Positions 1 to 9,025 of a stretch of 64,000 bases of DNA are shown piece after piece. The DNA is from an uncultured Flavobacteriaceae bacterium. GTDB taxonomy: Bacteria; Bacteroidota; Bacteroidia; Flavobacteriales; Flavobacteriaceae. The stretch lies in assembly GCA_905181625.1 (NCBI GenBank), contig CAJIYJ010000007.1, positions 372,001-436,000 on the forward strand. Direction: 5' to 3'. Under the pieces are notes generated by a model. That model saw nothing but the letters and a program-made list of their open reading frames with translations, was not told the DNA's origin and searched no databases. Each line of letters starts with the position of its first letter. Position 1 is the first letter of the stretch. The position numbers and the translations under genes are program-made.

Positions 1-528
1 GGAAGCAGAAAACAAGAGATAAAAAAAATATTATCTGTGATGATTGAAGTTGTTGATGACTTTAAGGATTATCAATTTGTTATAGCGGCGGCCCCTAATA
101 TAAGTTCAGAATTTTTTAATAAATCAATTAAAAATAAAAATGTTAAAATTATAAGCAATAAGACCTATCAAATTTTATCAATATCTAAGGCAGCAATAGT
201 AACAAGTGGAACTGCAACTCTAGAAACCGCAATTTTAAAAGTCCCACAAGTTGTGTGTTATAAGACTAGTTTTTTTAGTTATTTTTTAGCAAAAATATTT
301 GTAAATATAAAATTCATATCATTGGTTAATTTAATAATGAATGAAGAAATTGTTAAGGAATTAATTCAAAGTGATTGCTGTAAAAAAAGTATAAGTAATG
401 AATTAAAAAATATATTAGATAATAATAAAAGAAAAAATCTATTGCTTAAATATGATGAATTAATTAGTAAATTAGGGACTGCTGGTTCAAGTAAAAGAGT
501 TGCGAATGATATTATTTTAAATAAATAA
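1..528 (+). CDS. lpxB: Lipid-A-disaccharide synthase, C-terminal part (cut by window start)
   Basis: This is the 3' end of a gene that starts before the window; frame 1 is open from base 1. LpxB is the membrane-associated glycosyltransferase that joins UDP-diacylglucosamine to lipid X to make the lipid A disaccharide. The first visible residues are the family motif GSRKQEIK, and further on comes the donor-site stretch TSGTATLE, followed by a helical C-terminus with IMNEEIVKELIQ. About 175 residues of the usual 370 or so are present. An internal GTG-ATG at 37-42 is not a real start, because the conserved motif lies upstream of it. The next gene begins 3 bases after the stop, so the two are probably cotranscribed. 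Confidence 0.9.
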   Translation, partial: GSRKQEIKKILSVMIEVVDDFKDYQFVIAAAPNISSEFFNKSIKNKNVKIISNKTYQILSISKAAIVTSGTATLETAILKVPQVVCYKTSFFSYFLAKIFVNIKFISLVNLIMNEEIVKELIQSDCCKKSISNELKNILDNNKRKNLLLKYDELISKLGTAGSSKRVANDIILNK

Positions 529-531
529 GAT

Positions 532-984
532 TTGAGAATTGATGGTATAGATAAAAAAATTCTTTTTGAATTAATAAATAATTCAAGAATGCCAATTTTA
601 GAAATTTCTAGAAAAATTGGTATTTCGGGTGCTGCTATACATCAAAGGTTAAGAAAACTTGAGAGATCTGATCTAATTTCAGGACATCATTTAAAATTAA
701 ATCCTAAAGCTCTTGGCTACTTAACCTTAGCATTTATTGGAGTATATTTTGACAAAGCTGAAAAAAATAAAGAAGCTATAAAGGCAATGAAAAAAATACC
801 TGAGATACTTGAATGTCATTACACAACTGGGAATTGGAGTGTCTTAATAAAGGTGTTGTGCAAAGACAATGAACATCTTATGTCATTATTAAATAAACAA
901 ATTCAATCAATTGAAGGTGTTTCAAGAACAGAAACGTTTATATCATTAGAACAGCAAATCGATAGACAGATTACCATTAATTAG
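532..984 (+). CDS. Lrp/AsnC-family transcriptional regulator
   Basis: A 150-residue protein with the classic two-part layout. A winged helix-turn-helix fills roughly residues 1-60 (IDGIDKKILFELINNSR, then the recognition stretch SGAAIHQRLRKLE), and a RAM ligand-binding and oligomerisation domain follows (LAFIGVYFD, then TGNWSVLIKV). Lrp proteins sense amino acids or related small molecules and act on nearby or global targets; the ligand here cannot be read. The start is TTG at 532, three bases after the lpxB stop. No in-frame ATG precedes the helix-turn-helix, so TTG is the best choice. The 3' end overlaps the convergent SemiSWEET gene by 8 bases. Confidence 0.88.
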   Translation: MRIDGIDKKILFELINNSRMPILEISRKIGISGAAIHQRLRKLERSDLISGHHLKLNPKALGYLTLAFIGVYFDKAEKNKEAIKAMKKIPEILECHYTTGNWSVLIKVLCKDNEHLMSLLNKQIQSIEGVSRTETFISLEQQIDRQITIN

Positions 985-1243
985 ACCATTTAGATCTTAA
1001 TAAAAAATAAAGAATTATAAGAGTCAGTACAATTGTAACTGCATTACCAATAATCATTGGCAAGCTATTTATAATTAACCCATAAACTAGCCATAACAAT
1101 ACACCACAAAAAAATATTAAATACATTGTCAATGACATGCCAGAAACAGATTTTGTTTGCCAAACTTTATAAACTTGAGGAATAAAAGCCACTGTCGTTA
1201 AAATAGCTGCTATAAATCCTATCAATTCAATATTAAAACTCAT
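977..1243 (-). CDS. SemiSWEET sugar transporter (PQ-loop, 3 TM)
   Basis: A small membrane protein of about 88 residues with three hydrophobic helices (IELIGFIAAILTTVAFIPQ, a second around LIFFCGVLLWLVYGL, a third around VTIVLTLIILYFLL). The PQ-loop signature FIPQVYKVWQTKSVSG ends helix 1. Bacterial SemiSWEETs dimerise in the inner membrane to form a sugar pore; the substrate here is unknown. The frame also has a Met three codons upstream (1252), but that start would overlap the leuS stop, and the Met at 1243 sits at the usual family start. It lies directly after leuS and probably shares its transcript. Confidence 0.85.
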   Translation of the reverse strand: MSFNIELIGFIAAILTTVAFIPQVYKVWQTKSVSGMSLTMYLIFFCGVLLWLVYGLIINSLPMIIGNAVTIVLTLIILYFLLRSKWSN

Positions 1244-1245
1244 AA

Positions 1246-4059
1246 TTAGCAAACTATATTAATGATTTTTCCTGGAACAATAATGATTTTTTTTATTTCA
1301 CGACCATCTAAAAAATTATTAGTTCTTTGATCGCTAATAACGTTTTGTTTTATTTGATCAATAACCAATGAAGATTCTTGAATTAATTTAAACTTAAGCT
1401 TCCCGTTAAACGAAACAGGGTACTCAATATTATCTTCTTTTATATAATCTGAATTATACTCTGGATATTTGACAAAAGAAATTGTTTCCTTATGGCCTAG
1501 TTTACTCCAAATTTCTTCACAAATATGTGGAGCAAATGGAGATAATAAAACGGTTAAAGATTCTAAAACTGATCTATTATTACATTTTATTGCACTCAAA
1601 CTATTAACACAAATCATAAACGCGCTAACTGACGTGTTAAAAGAAAAGTTCTCAATATCTTTATTAACTTTCTTTATAGTTTTATGTAAAATTTTCAAGC
1701 TTTCACTAGATGGTTTATCAATAACTACATTGAAATTTTCATTTTCATGAAATAAATTCCAAAACTTTTTTAGAAACGAAAAAGTCCCAGTTATTCCTGC
1801 TGTATTCCAAGGTTTAGCCTGATCAATAGGACCTAAAAACATTTCATATAATCTTAAAGTATCAGCCCCATACTTTTCACATATTTCATCAGGGCTTACT
1901 ACATTGTATTTAGATTTAGACATTTTTTCTACCTCTCTTTTGACAAAAAACTTATCGTTCTCAAATTCAAATTTTGCTTCTTTAAACTGTGGCTGCCATT
2001 TTCTTAGACTTTCTAAATCTAGCTCATCATTAGAATTAACATACCTAATGTCAACATGAATTAATTGAACATGTTGCCTATTTATAAGTTCTTTAGAAAT
2101 ATAAGTATTGGTGCCATTTAATCTATAAACAAAAGCGCTATTACCAAGAATCATTCCTTGATTAATTAATTTTTTTGCATAATCTTTTACTGGAACTAAG
2201 CCTAAATCATATAAAAAATATTGCCAAAACCTAGAGTATAATAAATGTCCTGTAGCATGTTCACTTCCTCCAATATACAGATCCACTTCTTTCCAATAAT
2301 CTAAAGATTTTTTTGATGCAAATTCATCTTTATTAGTTGGGTCCATATACCTATTAAAGTACCATGAGCTTCCAGCCCATCCAGGCATAGTATTAAGTTC
2401 CATTCTAAAAACAATCTCATTGTCAATAAGGTTGTTGCTTACAATTATATTATTTAAAGTATCCCAAGCCCAATTAGAGGAATTTCCTAGTGGAGGCTTT
2501 CCATCTTCTGTAGGTAGATATTTATCGACATCTGGAAGCTCTATAGGTAAATACTTTTCAGAAATCATTACGGGCATATTATTCCTATAATAAACAGGAA
2601 ATGGCTCTCCCCAATATCTTTGTCTACTAAAGACAGCGTCTCTTAACTTATAATTTATTTCGTGTGATCCTTTATCTAATTTTTCTAATTTTTTAAGGGC
2701 TAATAGACATCCTTTTTTAAAATCTAATCCGTTTAATTCTTCTGAATTTGTTAAAACAAAATTATCTTTTTCCTTAAAAGCTTCTTTTGAAATATCTATG
2801 TCTTTAAAAACATTGACTATAGGAAGGTCAAAAAAATTAGCAAAATTATAATCTCTTTGATCACCACAAGGAACGGCCATTACTGCTCCAGTTCCATAAC
2901 CTGCTAAAACATAATCTGATATCCAAATAGGAATTTTATTATTTGTTAAAGGATGTAAAGCATAAGCTCCCGTAAACACTCCACTTATAGATTTAACATC
3001 AGACATTCTATCTCTTTCTGTTTTTTTACTAGATTCTAAAATATAGTTGTTTACAGAATTTTTATTTTCGCCTTTTGTAATTAGCTCTACTAATGAGTGT
3101 TCAGGTGCAAGGGTAACAAAAGTTACCCCATAAATTGTGTCTGGTCTAGTTGTAAAAGCTTCAATTTGGTTGTCAAAATTTAAAATATCGAATTTAACTA
3201 ATGACCCCTCTGATTTTCCTATCCAATTTCTTTGCATTTCCTTTAATGGATCAGGCCAATCTATATCATTTAAACCAGAGAGTAAACGATCAGAATAAGC
3301 AGAAATTCTAATACTCCATTGAGTCATTTTTTTTCTAATTACTTCATAACCTCCTCTTTCTGACAATCCATCAATTATTTCATCATTTGCCAATACAGTT
3401 CCTAATTTAGAACACCAATTCACTTCGGTTTCTGATAGAAAAGCCATTCTATAATCTAATAGGATTTTTTCTTTTTTTTGATCAGAAAAACTATTCCAAC
3501 GCTTAGAATTAAATTCTTCAGAAGACTCGTTTTTGGAAGCGCTAAGTTCATAATTCCCGTTTTTTTCAAAAACAGAAATCAATTCATCAATTGACCTAGC
3601 TTTATTTGATTTTAAGTCAAACCAAGAATTATAAAGTTTAATAAACATCCATTGTGTCCATTTGTAATAATCTTTATTTGAAGTCCTAATTTCTCTAGAC
3701 CAATCAAATGAAAATCCTAATCTATCCAATTGCTTTCTATATCTTAAAATATTTTCTTTAGTTGTCTCTGATGGATGTCTTCCAGTCTGAATTGCATACT
3801 GTTCAGCAGGCAATCCGAACGAGTCATAACCTTGTGGGTGTAAAACATTAAATCCTTTATGTCTTTTAAACCTGGAGTATATGTCACTGGCTATATAGCC
3901 AAGAGGGTGTCCAACATGAAGTCCAGCTCCAGATGGATATGGAAACATATCCATAACATAATACTTAGGAAGAGTACTGTTGTTATAAGCTTTAAAAACC
4001 TTATTTCCTGACCAGTACTTTTGCCACTTTTCTTCAATATTTATAAAATCGTAAGACAT
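1246..4059 (-). CDS. leuS: Leucyl-tRNA synthetase
   Basis: A 937-residue class I aminoacyl-tRNA synthetase that charges tRNA-Leu in the cytoplasm. The HIGH signature is HVGH at residues 48-51, after PYPSGAGL. The CP1 editing domain carries TTRPDTIYGVT. The KMSKS loop appears intact as KMSKSKYN in the C-terminal third, and the anticodon-binding domain follows (LSPFAPHICEEIWSKLG). The length fits the family, slightly long because of a mid-protein insert after the catalytic core, as in other Bacteroidota. The ATG at 4059 is supported by a TAnnTTTG -7 box just upstream and by the conserved N-terminus (YDFINIEEKWQKYW). The reading frame is complete. Confidence 0.97.
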   Translation of the reverse strand: MSYDFINIEEKWQKYWSGNKVFKAYNNSTLPKYYVMDMFPYPSGAGLHVGHPLGYIASDIYSRFKRHKGFNVLHPQGYDSFGLPAEQYAIQTGRHPSETTKENILRYRKQLDRLGFSFDWSREIRTSNKDYYKWTQWMFIKLYNSWFDLKSNKARSIDELISVFEKNGNYELSASKNESSEEFNSKRWNSFSDQKKEKILLDYRMAFLSETEVNWCSKLGTVLANDEIIDGLSERGGYEVIRKKMTQWSIRISAYSDRLLSGLNDIDWPDPLKEMQRNWIGKSEGSLVKFDILNFDNQIEAFTTRPDTIYGVTFVTLAPEHSLVELITKGENKNSVNNYILESSKKTERDRMSDVKSISGVFTGAYALHPLTNNKIPIWISDYVLAGYGTGAVMAVPCGDQRDYNFANFFDLPIVNVFKDIDISKEAFKEKDNFVLTNSEELNGLDFKKGCLLALKKLEKLDKGSHEINYKLRDAVFSRQRYWGEPFPVYYRNNMPVMISEKYLPIELPDVDKYLPTEDGKPPLGNSSNWAWDTLNNIIVSNNLIDNEIVFRMELNTMPGWAGSSWYFNRYMDPTNKDEFASKKSLDYWKEVDLYIGGSEHATGHLLYSRFWQYFLYDLGLVPVKDYAKKLINQGMILGNSAFVYRLNGTNTYISKELINRQHVQLIHVDIRYVNSNDELDLESLRKWQPQFKEAKFEFENDKFFVKREVEKMSKSKYNVVSPDEICEKYGADTLRLYEMFLGPIDQAKPWNTAGITGTFSFLKKFWNLFHENENFNVVIDKPSSESLKILHKTIKKVNKDIENFSFNTSVSAFMICVNSLSAIKCNNRSVLESLTVLLSPFAPHICEEIWSKLGHKETISFVKYPEYNSDYIKEDNIEYPVSFNGKLKFKLIQESSLVIDQIKQNVISDQRTNNFLDGREIKKIIIVPGKIINIVC

Positions 4060-4074
4060 CTTTATTAATAATCA

Positions 4075-4082
4075 CAAAAATA
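4075..4082 (-). promoter_or_regulatory. Promoter -7 box of leuS
   Basis: The minus strand reads TATTTTTG, matching the Bacteroidota -7 consensus TAnnTTTG, 16 bases before the leuS ATG. No clear -33 TTG is visible at the right distance. This implies a very short leader. Confidence 0.4.
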
Positions 4083-4170
4083 CATTTATTGTATGAACTA
4101 GGAAATGTTTAAATGAGTTAACAACAATTAAAAAGGTTTCTTATTTTTACAATTCATTAAATAAAAAATT

Positions 4171-5028
4171 TTGATTAAAAACAGAAGATTACTTTCGTCA
4201 TATTTTTTTGTTACCATTAGTATATCTATTGTATTGTATATTATGGGAGCATTTTTTTTAATTGCATTTAATGCGAGAAAAATATCAAATGACTTTAAAG
4301 AAAAAATTCCTATTACAATTTATTTTAAGAATAATGCAAAAAAAATTGAAACTATTCAGTTACAAAAAAAATTAAATCTAAAGTCTTATACCAAGTCTAT
4401 TAATTATATCTCAAAAGAAAAAGGAGCAGAAATATTAATAGATGAAATAGGAGAGAATTTTTTAAGTTTTTACGGAAGCAACCCTTTACTTAATTCAATT
4501 GATGTTTTTTTGAAATTTAGCTTCGTTAACTCATCCATATTTAAAGAAATTTCTCAAGAATTTTCGGAATTAGAATTCATTGATGAAATATCTTACGATG
4601 CGCCACTTGTTTCTTTAATAAATGATAATCTACTTAAAATTAAATTCTGGGTTTTAGTATTGGCATCATTTTTCTTAATAGTATCAATAATTATAATAAA
4701 TGGATCAATTAGACTTTCTATATATTCTAATAGAATGACTATTAAAACCATGCAGTTAGTTGGTGCAACAAAGAGTTTCATAAGAAGACCTTTTATTTCT
4801 ACTCATATAAATCTTGGATTAATTGGGTCATTAATAGCAATAATATCTCTTTCTTTTTCGATATATTATATTGAAAATTTATATCAAGAATTAAACTTGA
4901 TTAGTGATATTACTTTAATAATCTCTTTATTTGCATCAATATTAATTTTCAGTATTCTAATAACCTCTATATGTACCTACTTTGCTACACAAAAGTTTTT
5001 GAAACTAAAAATTGAACAATTATACTAA
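4171..5028 (+). CDS. ftsX: Cell division protein FtsX-like ABC permease
   Basis: A 285-residue inner-membrane protein with FtsX topology: one helix near the N-terminus (SYFFVTISISIVLYIMGAFF), a periplasmic domain of about 120 residues (EKIPITIYFKNNAKK onward), then three helices. The loop after TM2 carries the FtsX-type stretch RMTIKTMQLVGATKSFIRRPF. FtsX pairs with the ATPase FtsE to control cell-wall hydrolases during division; ftsE is not in this window. The start is TTG at 4171 in the AT-rich gap opposite leuS. The stop overlaps the ATG of the DUF3098 gene (TAATG), so the genes are translationally coupled. Confidence 0.88.
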   Translation: MIKNRRLLSSYFFVTISISIVLYIMGAFFLIAFNARKISNDFKEKIPITIYFKNNAKKIETIQLQKKLNLKSYTKSINYISKEKGAEILIDEIGENFLSFYGSNPLLNSIDVFLKFSFVNSSIFKEISQEFSELEFIDEISYDAPLVSLINDNLLKIKFWVLVLASFFLIVSIIIINGSIRLSIYSNRMTIKTMQLVGATKSFIRRPFISTHINLGLIGSLIAIISLSFSIYYIENLYQELNLISDITLIISLFASILIFSILITSICTYFATQKFLKLKIEQLY

Positions 5029-5270
5029 TGAAAAAAACTAATCAAACAAAAGAAGGTTTCATTTTTGAGAAAAAAAACTATTTAGTCATGTTAATAGGGC
5101 TTTGTTTTATTGCCTTAGGTTTTCTTTTAATGTCTGGTGGAGGAAGTGACGATCCAAATGTTTTTAATCCTGAAATTTATAATTTTAGAAGAATCAGACT
5201 AGCACCTACTCTAGTTTTAATTGGATTTGCAATTCAAGTTTATGCTATTCTTTTAAATCCAAAAAAATAA
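5028..5270 (+). CDS. DUF3098 small membrane protein
   Basis: An 80-residue protein with two predicted membrane helices (YLVMLIGLCFIALGFLLMSGG and LAPTLVLIGFAIQVYAILL) and the family-typical middle SGGGSDDPNVFNPEIYNFRRI. DUF3098 is found in Bacteroidota, usually between ftsX and uppP exactly as here; its biochemical role is not established. It overlaps ftsX by one base (TAATG) and ends one base before the uppP ATG, so it is tightly embedded in a division and cell-wall operon. A role in division or undecaprenyl-phosphate recycling is inferred only from position. Confidence 0.85.
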   Translation: MKKTNQTKEGFIFEKKNYLVMLIGLCFIALGFLLMSGGGSDDPNVFNPEIYNFRRIRLAPTLVLIGFAIQVYAILLNPKK

Positions 5271-6062
5271 ATGGACTATTTTGAAGCCTTTTTATTAGGC
5301 ATAGTACAAGGTTTAACTGAGTTTTTACCAATATCATCAAGTGGACATATTGAAATATCAAAAGTAATTTTAGGAAGTTCTTTTGATAAAAACGAGGGAT
5401 TATTGTTTACTATTATTTTACATTTTGCAACGTCATTAAGTACTATGTTTTTTTTCAGAAAAGACATAATAGATATTTTTAAAGGCTTGCTTACAAAAAA
5501 ATGGAATGAATCTAAGAAATTCTCGCTATCCATACTAATTTCTATGATTCCTGCTGTTTTTATTGGACTACTTTATGAGGATTTTATAAATTCTTTATTT
5601 AATGGAAGTTTAATATTAGTAGCAGCGATGTTATATATTACTGGTTTACTTTTATTTCTTTCTGATTTTTTAAAACTAAAAAAGAAAGAAATTACTTATA
5701 AGAATAGTTTTATAATTGGATTAGCCCAAGCAATTGCAATATTGCCTGGCATTTCAAGAAGTGGCGCAACAATAGCTACATCAGTTATAATGGGGATAGA
5801 CAGAGAAAAAGCTGCTCGTTTTTCATTTATCATGGTAATTCCTTTAATTTTTGGAAGCATGTTTAAATCAATGATTGATTACGACTTTAATCTTGAGAGT
5901 TTTAATATTCTTAGTCTTTTAATAGGGTTTATTTCTGCTTTTATAACTGGACTATTTGCTTGTAAATGGATGATAAGGCTTGTTAAAAGCAGTAAATTAT
6001 ATTACTTCTCTATTTATTGCTGGATTGTTGGATCTATTATTGTTGCCTATTCTTTGAATTAA
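5271..6062 (+). CDS. uppP: Undecaprenyl-diphosphatase (BacA type)
   Basis: A 263-residue polytopic membrane enzyme that dephosphorylates undecaprenyl diphosphate, recycling the lipid carrier for peptidoglycan and O-antigen synthesis. Both catalytic signatures are visible: the first loop GLTEFLPISSSGH (the SSSGH ends at residue 26) and the second PGISRSGATIATSV in the second half. The length matches the family. The gene starts immediately after DUF3098, and its stop overlaps the truB start as TAATG. This is the third member of the coupled ftsX-DUF3098-uppP-truB run. Confidence 0.95.
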   Translation: MDYFEAFLLGIVQGLTEFLPISSSGHIEISKVILGSSFDKNEGLLFTIILHFATSLSTMFFFRKDIIDIFKGLLTKKWNESKKFSLSILISMIPAVFIGLLYEDFINSLFNGSLILVAAMLYITGLLLFLSDFLKLKKKEITYKNSFIIGLAQAIAILPGISRSGATIATSVIMGIDREKAARFSFIMVIPLIFGSMFKSMIDYDFNLESFNILSLLIGFISAFITGLFACKWMIRLVKSSKLYYFSIYCWIVGSIIVAYSLN

Positions 6063-6775
6063 TGGATTATAATAAAAATTCATTTATTGAAGGAAAGATG
6101 TTGCTAATTAATAAGCCTGTTGGGTGGACTTCTTTTCAAATAGTTAATAAAGTGAGGTGGTTAATAAAATCCCAATACGATTTAAAAAAAATCAAAGTTG
6201 GTCATGCTGGAACATTAGATCCTTTAGCTGAGGGTTTATTAATACTATGCACTGGAAAGTGGACTAAAAAAATAGATGAATTTCAAGGTCAGGACAAGGT
6301 GTACTCTGGAATATTTCATCTTGGAGCTACTACTCCATCGTTCGATTTAGAGACAGAAATTAATTCAAGGCAATCGATTGAACATATTGATAAAAATATT
6401 TTATTAGAATCTACAAATAAATTTATTGGAGATCAATTCCAAATTCCACCTATTTATTCTGCAATTAAACAAAACGGCAAAAAACTCTATGAATATGCTA
6501 GAAATGGGGAAACTATTGAATTAAAAAAAAGAAAAATAAATATTTCAGAATTTAAAATCACTAAAATAGAATTACCCAAAGTTCACTTTAAAGTAAAATG
6601 TGGTAAAGGGACCTACATAAGATCTCTGGCGAATGATTATGGTTTAGAGTTAAAAAGTGGTGCCTATCTGTATAAGTTAAAACGAGAAAGGATTGGAGGT
6701 TTTAATATAAAAGATGCATTAAGTATTGTAGAGTTTGAAAAAATTATTAATAAAAAATTAGGACAAGTATTTTAA
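6062..6775 (+). CDS. truB: tRNA pseudouridine-55 synthase
   Basis: A 237-residue enzyme that makes pseudouridine 55 in the T-loop of tRNAs. The catalytic aspartate lies in GHAGTLDPLAEG; the other family motifs are INKPVGWTSFQ near the N-terminus, QIPPIYSAIKQNGKKLYEYAR and CGKGTYIRSLANDYG. The frame is open upstream to 6017, but those residues would lie inside uppP and match nothing. The ATG at 6062 overlaps the uppP stop as TAATG, the coupling arrangement used throughout this operon. It converges with aat, with an 18-base 3' overlap. Confidence 0.95.
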   Translation: MDYNKNSFIEGKMLLINKPVGWTSFQIVNKVRWLIKSQYDLKKIKVGHAGTLDPLAEGLLILCTGKWTKKIDEFQGQDKVYSGIFHLGATTPSFDLETEINSRQSIEHIDKNILLESTNKFIGDQFQIPPIYSAIKQNGKKLYEYARNGETIELKKRKINISEFKITKIELPKVHFKVKCGKGTYIRSLANDYGLELKSGAYLYKLKRERIGGFNIKDALSIVEFEKIINKKLGQVF

Positions 6776-7390
6776 AAAGTCTGATCTAGAAATCTCTTCA
6801 GCACCTAAACTCTTAAGGTGAGCACTAGGAACTTGACAATCAATTAATTTATAGCCATTTTTAACTAACTCTTTTACTAAAAAAATAAATCCAATCTTAC
6901 TAGCATTGTTGGCTTTAGTAAACATACTTTCACCACAAAAAACATCACCAAGATCAATGCCATAAAGCCCTCCAACTAATTCATAATCTTTCCAAACTTC
7001 TACAGAGAAAGCATGACCTTGTTTATGCAGTGTGTTGAAAGATTTTTTCAAACCACTTGTAATCCAAGTAGCATCTTGACCAAATCTTTTAACTTTGGCA
7101 CAGGCATTAACTACCTCATTAAAAGATCTATTAAATGTAATTTTAAAAGGATTGTCTTTTAGAATTTTTTTAGTTGATTTTGAGATTATTAATTTTTCAG
7201 GAATCAGAACCATTCTTGGGTCTGGACTCCACCAAGCTAAAAAATCATCATTTTCGAACCAAGGAAATATACCGTTTTTATAAGCAATTAAAATTCTTTC
7301 AGGACTTAAGTCACCTCCTACAGCAACAACACCTTCTTTATTAGCAGACAATGCAGAAGGAAAAACATGTTGACTGGTTAATTGGTACAT
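6758..7390 (-). CDS. aat: Leucyl/phenylalanyl-tRNA--protein transferase
   Basis: A 210-residue enzyme that adds Leu or Phe from aminoacyl-tRNA to proteins with N-terminal Arg or Lys, marking them for ClpS/ClpAP degradation (N-end rule). The motifs are FPWFENDDFLAWWSPDPRMVL near residue 45, GLYGIDLGDVFCGESMF in the middle, and the C-terminal LIDCQVPSAHLKSLGAEEISR. The length is near the family norm. The gene lies 5 bases after the DUF3127 stop on the same strand, so they are likely cotranscribed. Confidence 0.95.
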   Translation of the reverse strand: MYQLTSQHVFPSALSANKEGVVAVGGDLSPERILIAYKNGIFPWFENDDFLAWWSPDPRMVLIPEKLIISKSTKKILKDNPFKITFNRSFNEVVNACAKVKRFGQDATWITSGLKKSFNTLHKQGHAFSVEVWKDYELVGGLYGIDLGDVFCGESMFTKANNASKIGFIFLVKELVKNGYKLIDCQVPSAHLKSLGAEEISRSDFLKYLS

Positions 7391-7395
7391 TTTAT

Positions 7396-7773
7396 TTAAA
7401 ATGGCAGATCATCAGGCTCATTTTCATTGATTTTATCAGCAGGTTGAAAAGCTTCAGCTGGTGGAACAGGGGGAATTCCGTCAGTTCCAGAGTCCGGAAC
7501 TAATTTTTCAATCCTCCACCCTTGAACCGAATTGAAATATTTTATTTCTTTTTGAGGACTCTCCCATTCTCTTCCTCTTAAATTTATATCAATTTTTACA
7601 GAATCTCCTACTTTGTAAGAATTTAATAAATCACATTTATCTTGAATAAATTCAATTAAAAGATCTTGCGGATATTGTTCTTCTGTTGTAACGACAACCT
7701 CTCGTTTTCTAAATCCATTACTTCCGTACTCTTTAGTCTCGTTAACCAATTTTAATTTTCCTGATATGTCCAT
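7396..7773 (-). CDS. DUF3127 protein with an SSB-like C-terminal tip
   Basis: A 125-residue protein of the Bacteroidota family DUF3127. Residues 1-90 look like a small beta-barrel (OB-like: ISGKLKLVNETKEYG, then KREVVVTTEEQ and SVKIDINLRGREWES). A proline-rich linker follows, and the protein ends NEPDDLPF. That acidic, Phe-ended tail is the same as the end of the SSB encoded at 25118 (ADDLPF), which in SSB recruits DNA-repair partners. The role is not established. The tail and the OB-like body suggest a single-strand nucleic-acid binding protein that docks SSB partners, but this is inference. Confidence 0.82.
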   Translation of the reverse strand: MDISGKLKLVNETKEYGSNGFRKREVVVTTEEQYPQDLLIEFIQDKCDLLNSYKVGDSVKIDINLRGREWESPQKEIKYFNSVQGWRIEKLVPDSGTDGIPPVPPAEAFQPADKINENEPDDLPF

Positions 7774-7861
7774 GTTATAATAATTATTATCTAAAAATAA
7801 ATAATTTTTTGAGCTTAAGTAAAGGAAAAAAAACTTTTATATTAGATAATATTAACAAATT

Positions 7862-9025
7862 GTGATAAACAACAAATCTAACGGAAAAGTAATTAGAATT
7901 ATTCTTTTAATTGGACTAATAATTGGTGTTTCCCTAATTTTAATCAATACAATTAAGATTATAGATTTTACTAAGGAAGAAGAGAGAAAAAAAATTGAAT
8001 TATGGGCTATTGCTCAACAAAATTTTATTGAAAATAAAAATCTGGAAGATAACTTAGGAGAGTTAGCGTTTATGATTTTAACTAAGAATTTTGAAAATCC
8101 TATCATTCAAGTTGATAGTAAAGGTAAAATCTTGTCACATAAAAATATTTTTCAAGATGCCACTAAATCTATAGATTCAAATCGACTGAAGTCTGTATTA
8201 AGTAAAATTTCAAAAGAAAATCAACCAATTGAAGTTCAGTTTAATAACACAATAAGTCAAAAATTATATTATGGTAATTCTTCAACTTATAATAAATTAA
8301 AGTATTACCCCATAGCTCTTTTAATTGTTGGAATATTGTTTTTACTAATAACATTAAATTACTTTAAATCAACTGTAGAGTCCAACAATAATAAAGTTTG
8401 GGCTTCTTTTGCTAAAGAAACAGCTCATCAAATTGCTACGCCGCTGTCATCTTTATTGGGTTGGTTAACTATTCTTAAAGATGAAAAAGTAAAAAACAGT
8501 ATTACTATAGAAATCGAAAAAGATTTAGATAAACTAAAGAAAATTACAAATAGATTTTCTGAAATTGGGAATAAAGCAATTCTAAAAGAAGAAGATGTTA
8601 ATGAAATCTTAGAAAAAATCATTAATTATTTAAAAAAAAGAAATTCTTCATTAATAAGATTTGAATTTAATCCAATTAATGACAGTGTAAAGAGCCTAAT
8701 AAACAAAACGCTTTTTGATTGGGTTATTGAAAATTTAGTTAAAAACAGTATTGATTCTATGAAGGGAAAAGGAACTATTAAATTTACTATACTAAAATCA
8801 AAAGATAAAGTTGACATTTCCATTAAAGACAATGGAACAGGAATAAATGAAAATTACAAAAAGAAAATATTTAATTCTGGTTTCTCTACTAAAAATAAAG
8901 GTTGGGGTTTAGGATTGTCTTTAGCTAAAAGAATAATTACAAAACAACATAATGGAGAAATTTATTTAAAAAAATCTGGAATTAACAAAGGAACTGAAAT
9001 AGTAATTAGTATTCCTCTAATTTAA
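7862..9025 (+). CDS. Sensor histidine kinase, orphan
   Basis: A 387-residue membrane kinase. TM1 is near residues 12-32, a periplasmic sensor of about 110 residues follows, and TM2 is near 146-168. A short dimerisation domain has its phospho-acceptor His at about 188 in ETAHQIATPL. The ATPase domain carries an N box ENLVKNSIDSM near 290, G1 DNGTGI near 323 and G2 GWGLGLSLAK near 347. No HAMP domain is obvious between TM2 and the H box, and no response regulator lies next to it, so the partner and signal are unknown. The start is GTG at 7862, just after an AT-rich gap. The gene converges with the HIT gene, overlapping by 4 bases. Confidence 0.9.
   Translation: MINNKSNGKVIRIILLIGLIIGVSLILINTIKIIDFTKEEERKKIELWAIAQQNFIENKNLEDNLGELAFMILTKNFENPIIQVDSKGKILSHKNIFQDATKSIDSNRLKSVLSKISKENQPIEVQFNNTISQKLYYGNSSTYNKLKYYPIALLIVGILFLLITLNYFKSTVESNNNKVWASFAKETAHQIATPLSSLLGWLTILKDEKVKNSITIEIEKDLDKLKKITNRFSEIGNKAILKEEDVNEILEKIINYLKKRNSSLIRFEFNPINDSVKSLINKTLFDWVIENLVKNSIDSMKGKGTIKFTILKSKDKVDISIKDNGTGINENYKKKIFNSGFSTKNKGWGLGLSLAKRIITKQHNGEIYLKKSGINKGTEIVISIPLI

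Noticed and set aside
6017-6061. Upstream extension of truB
   Set aside because: It overlaps uppP and matches nothing; the ATG at 6062 forms the TAATG coupling seen in the rest of the operon.
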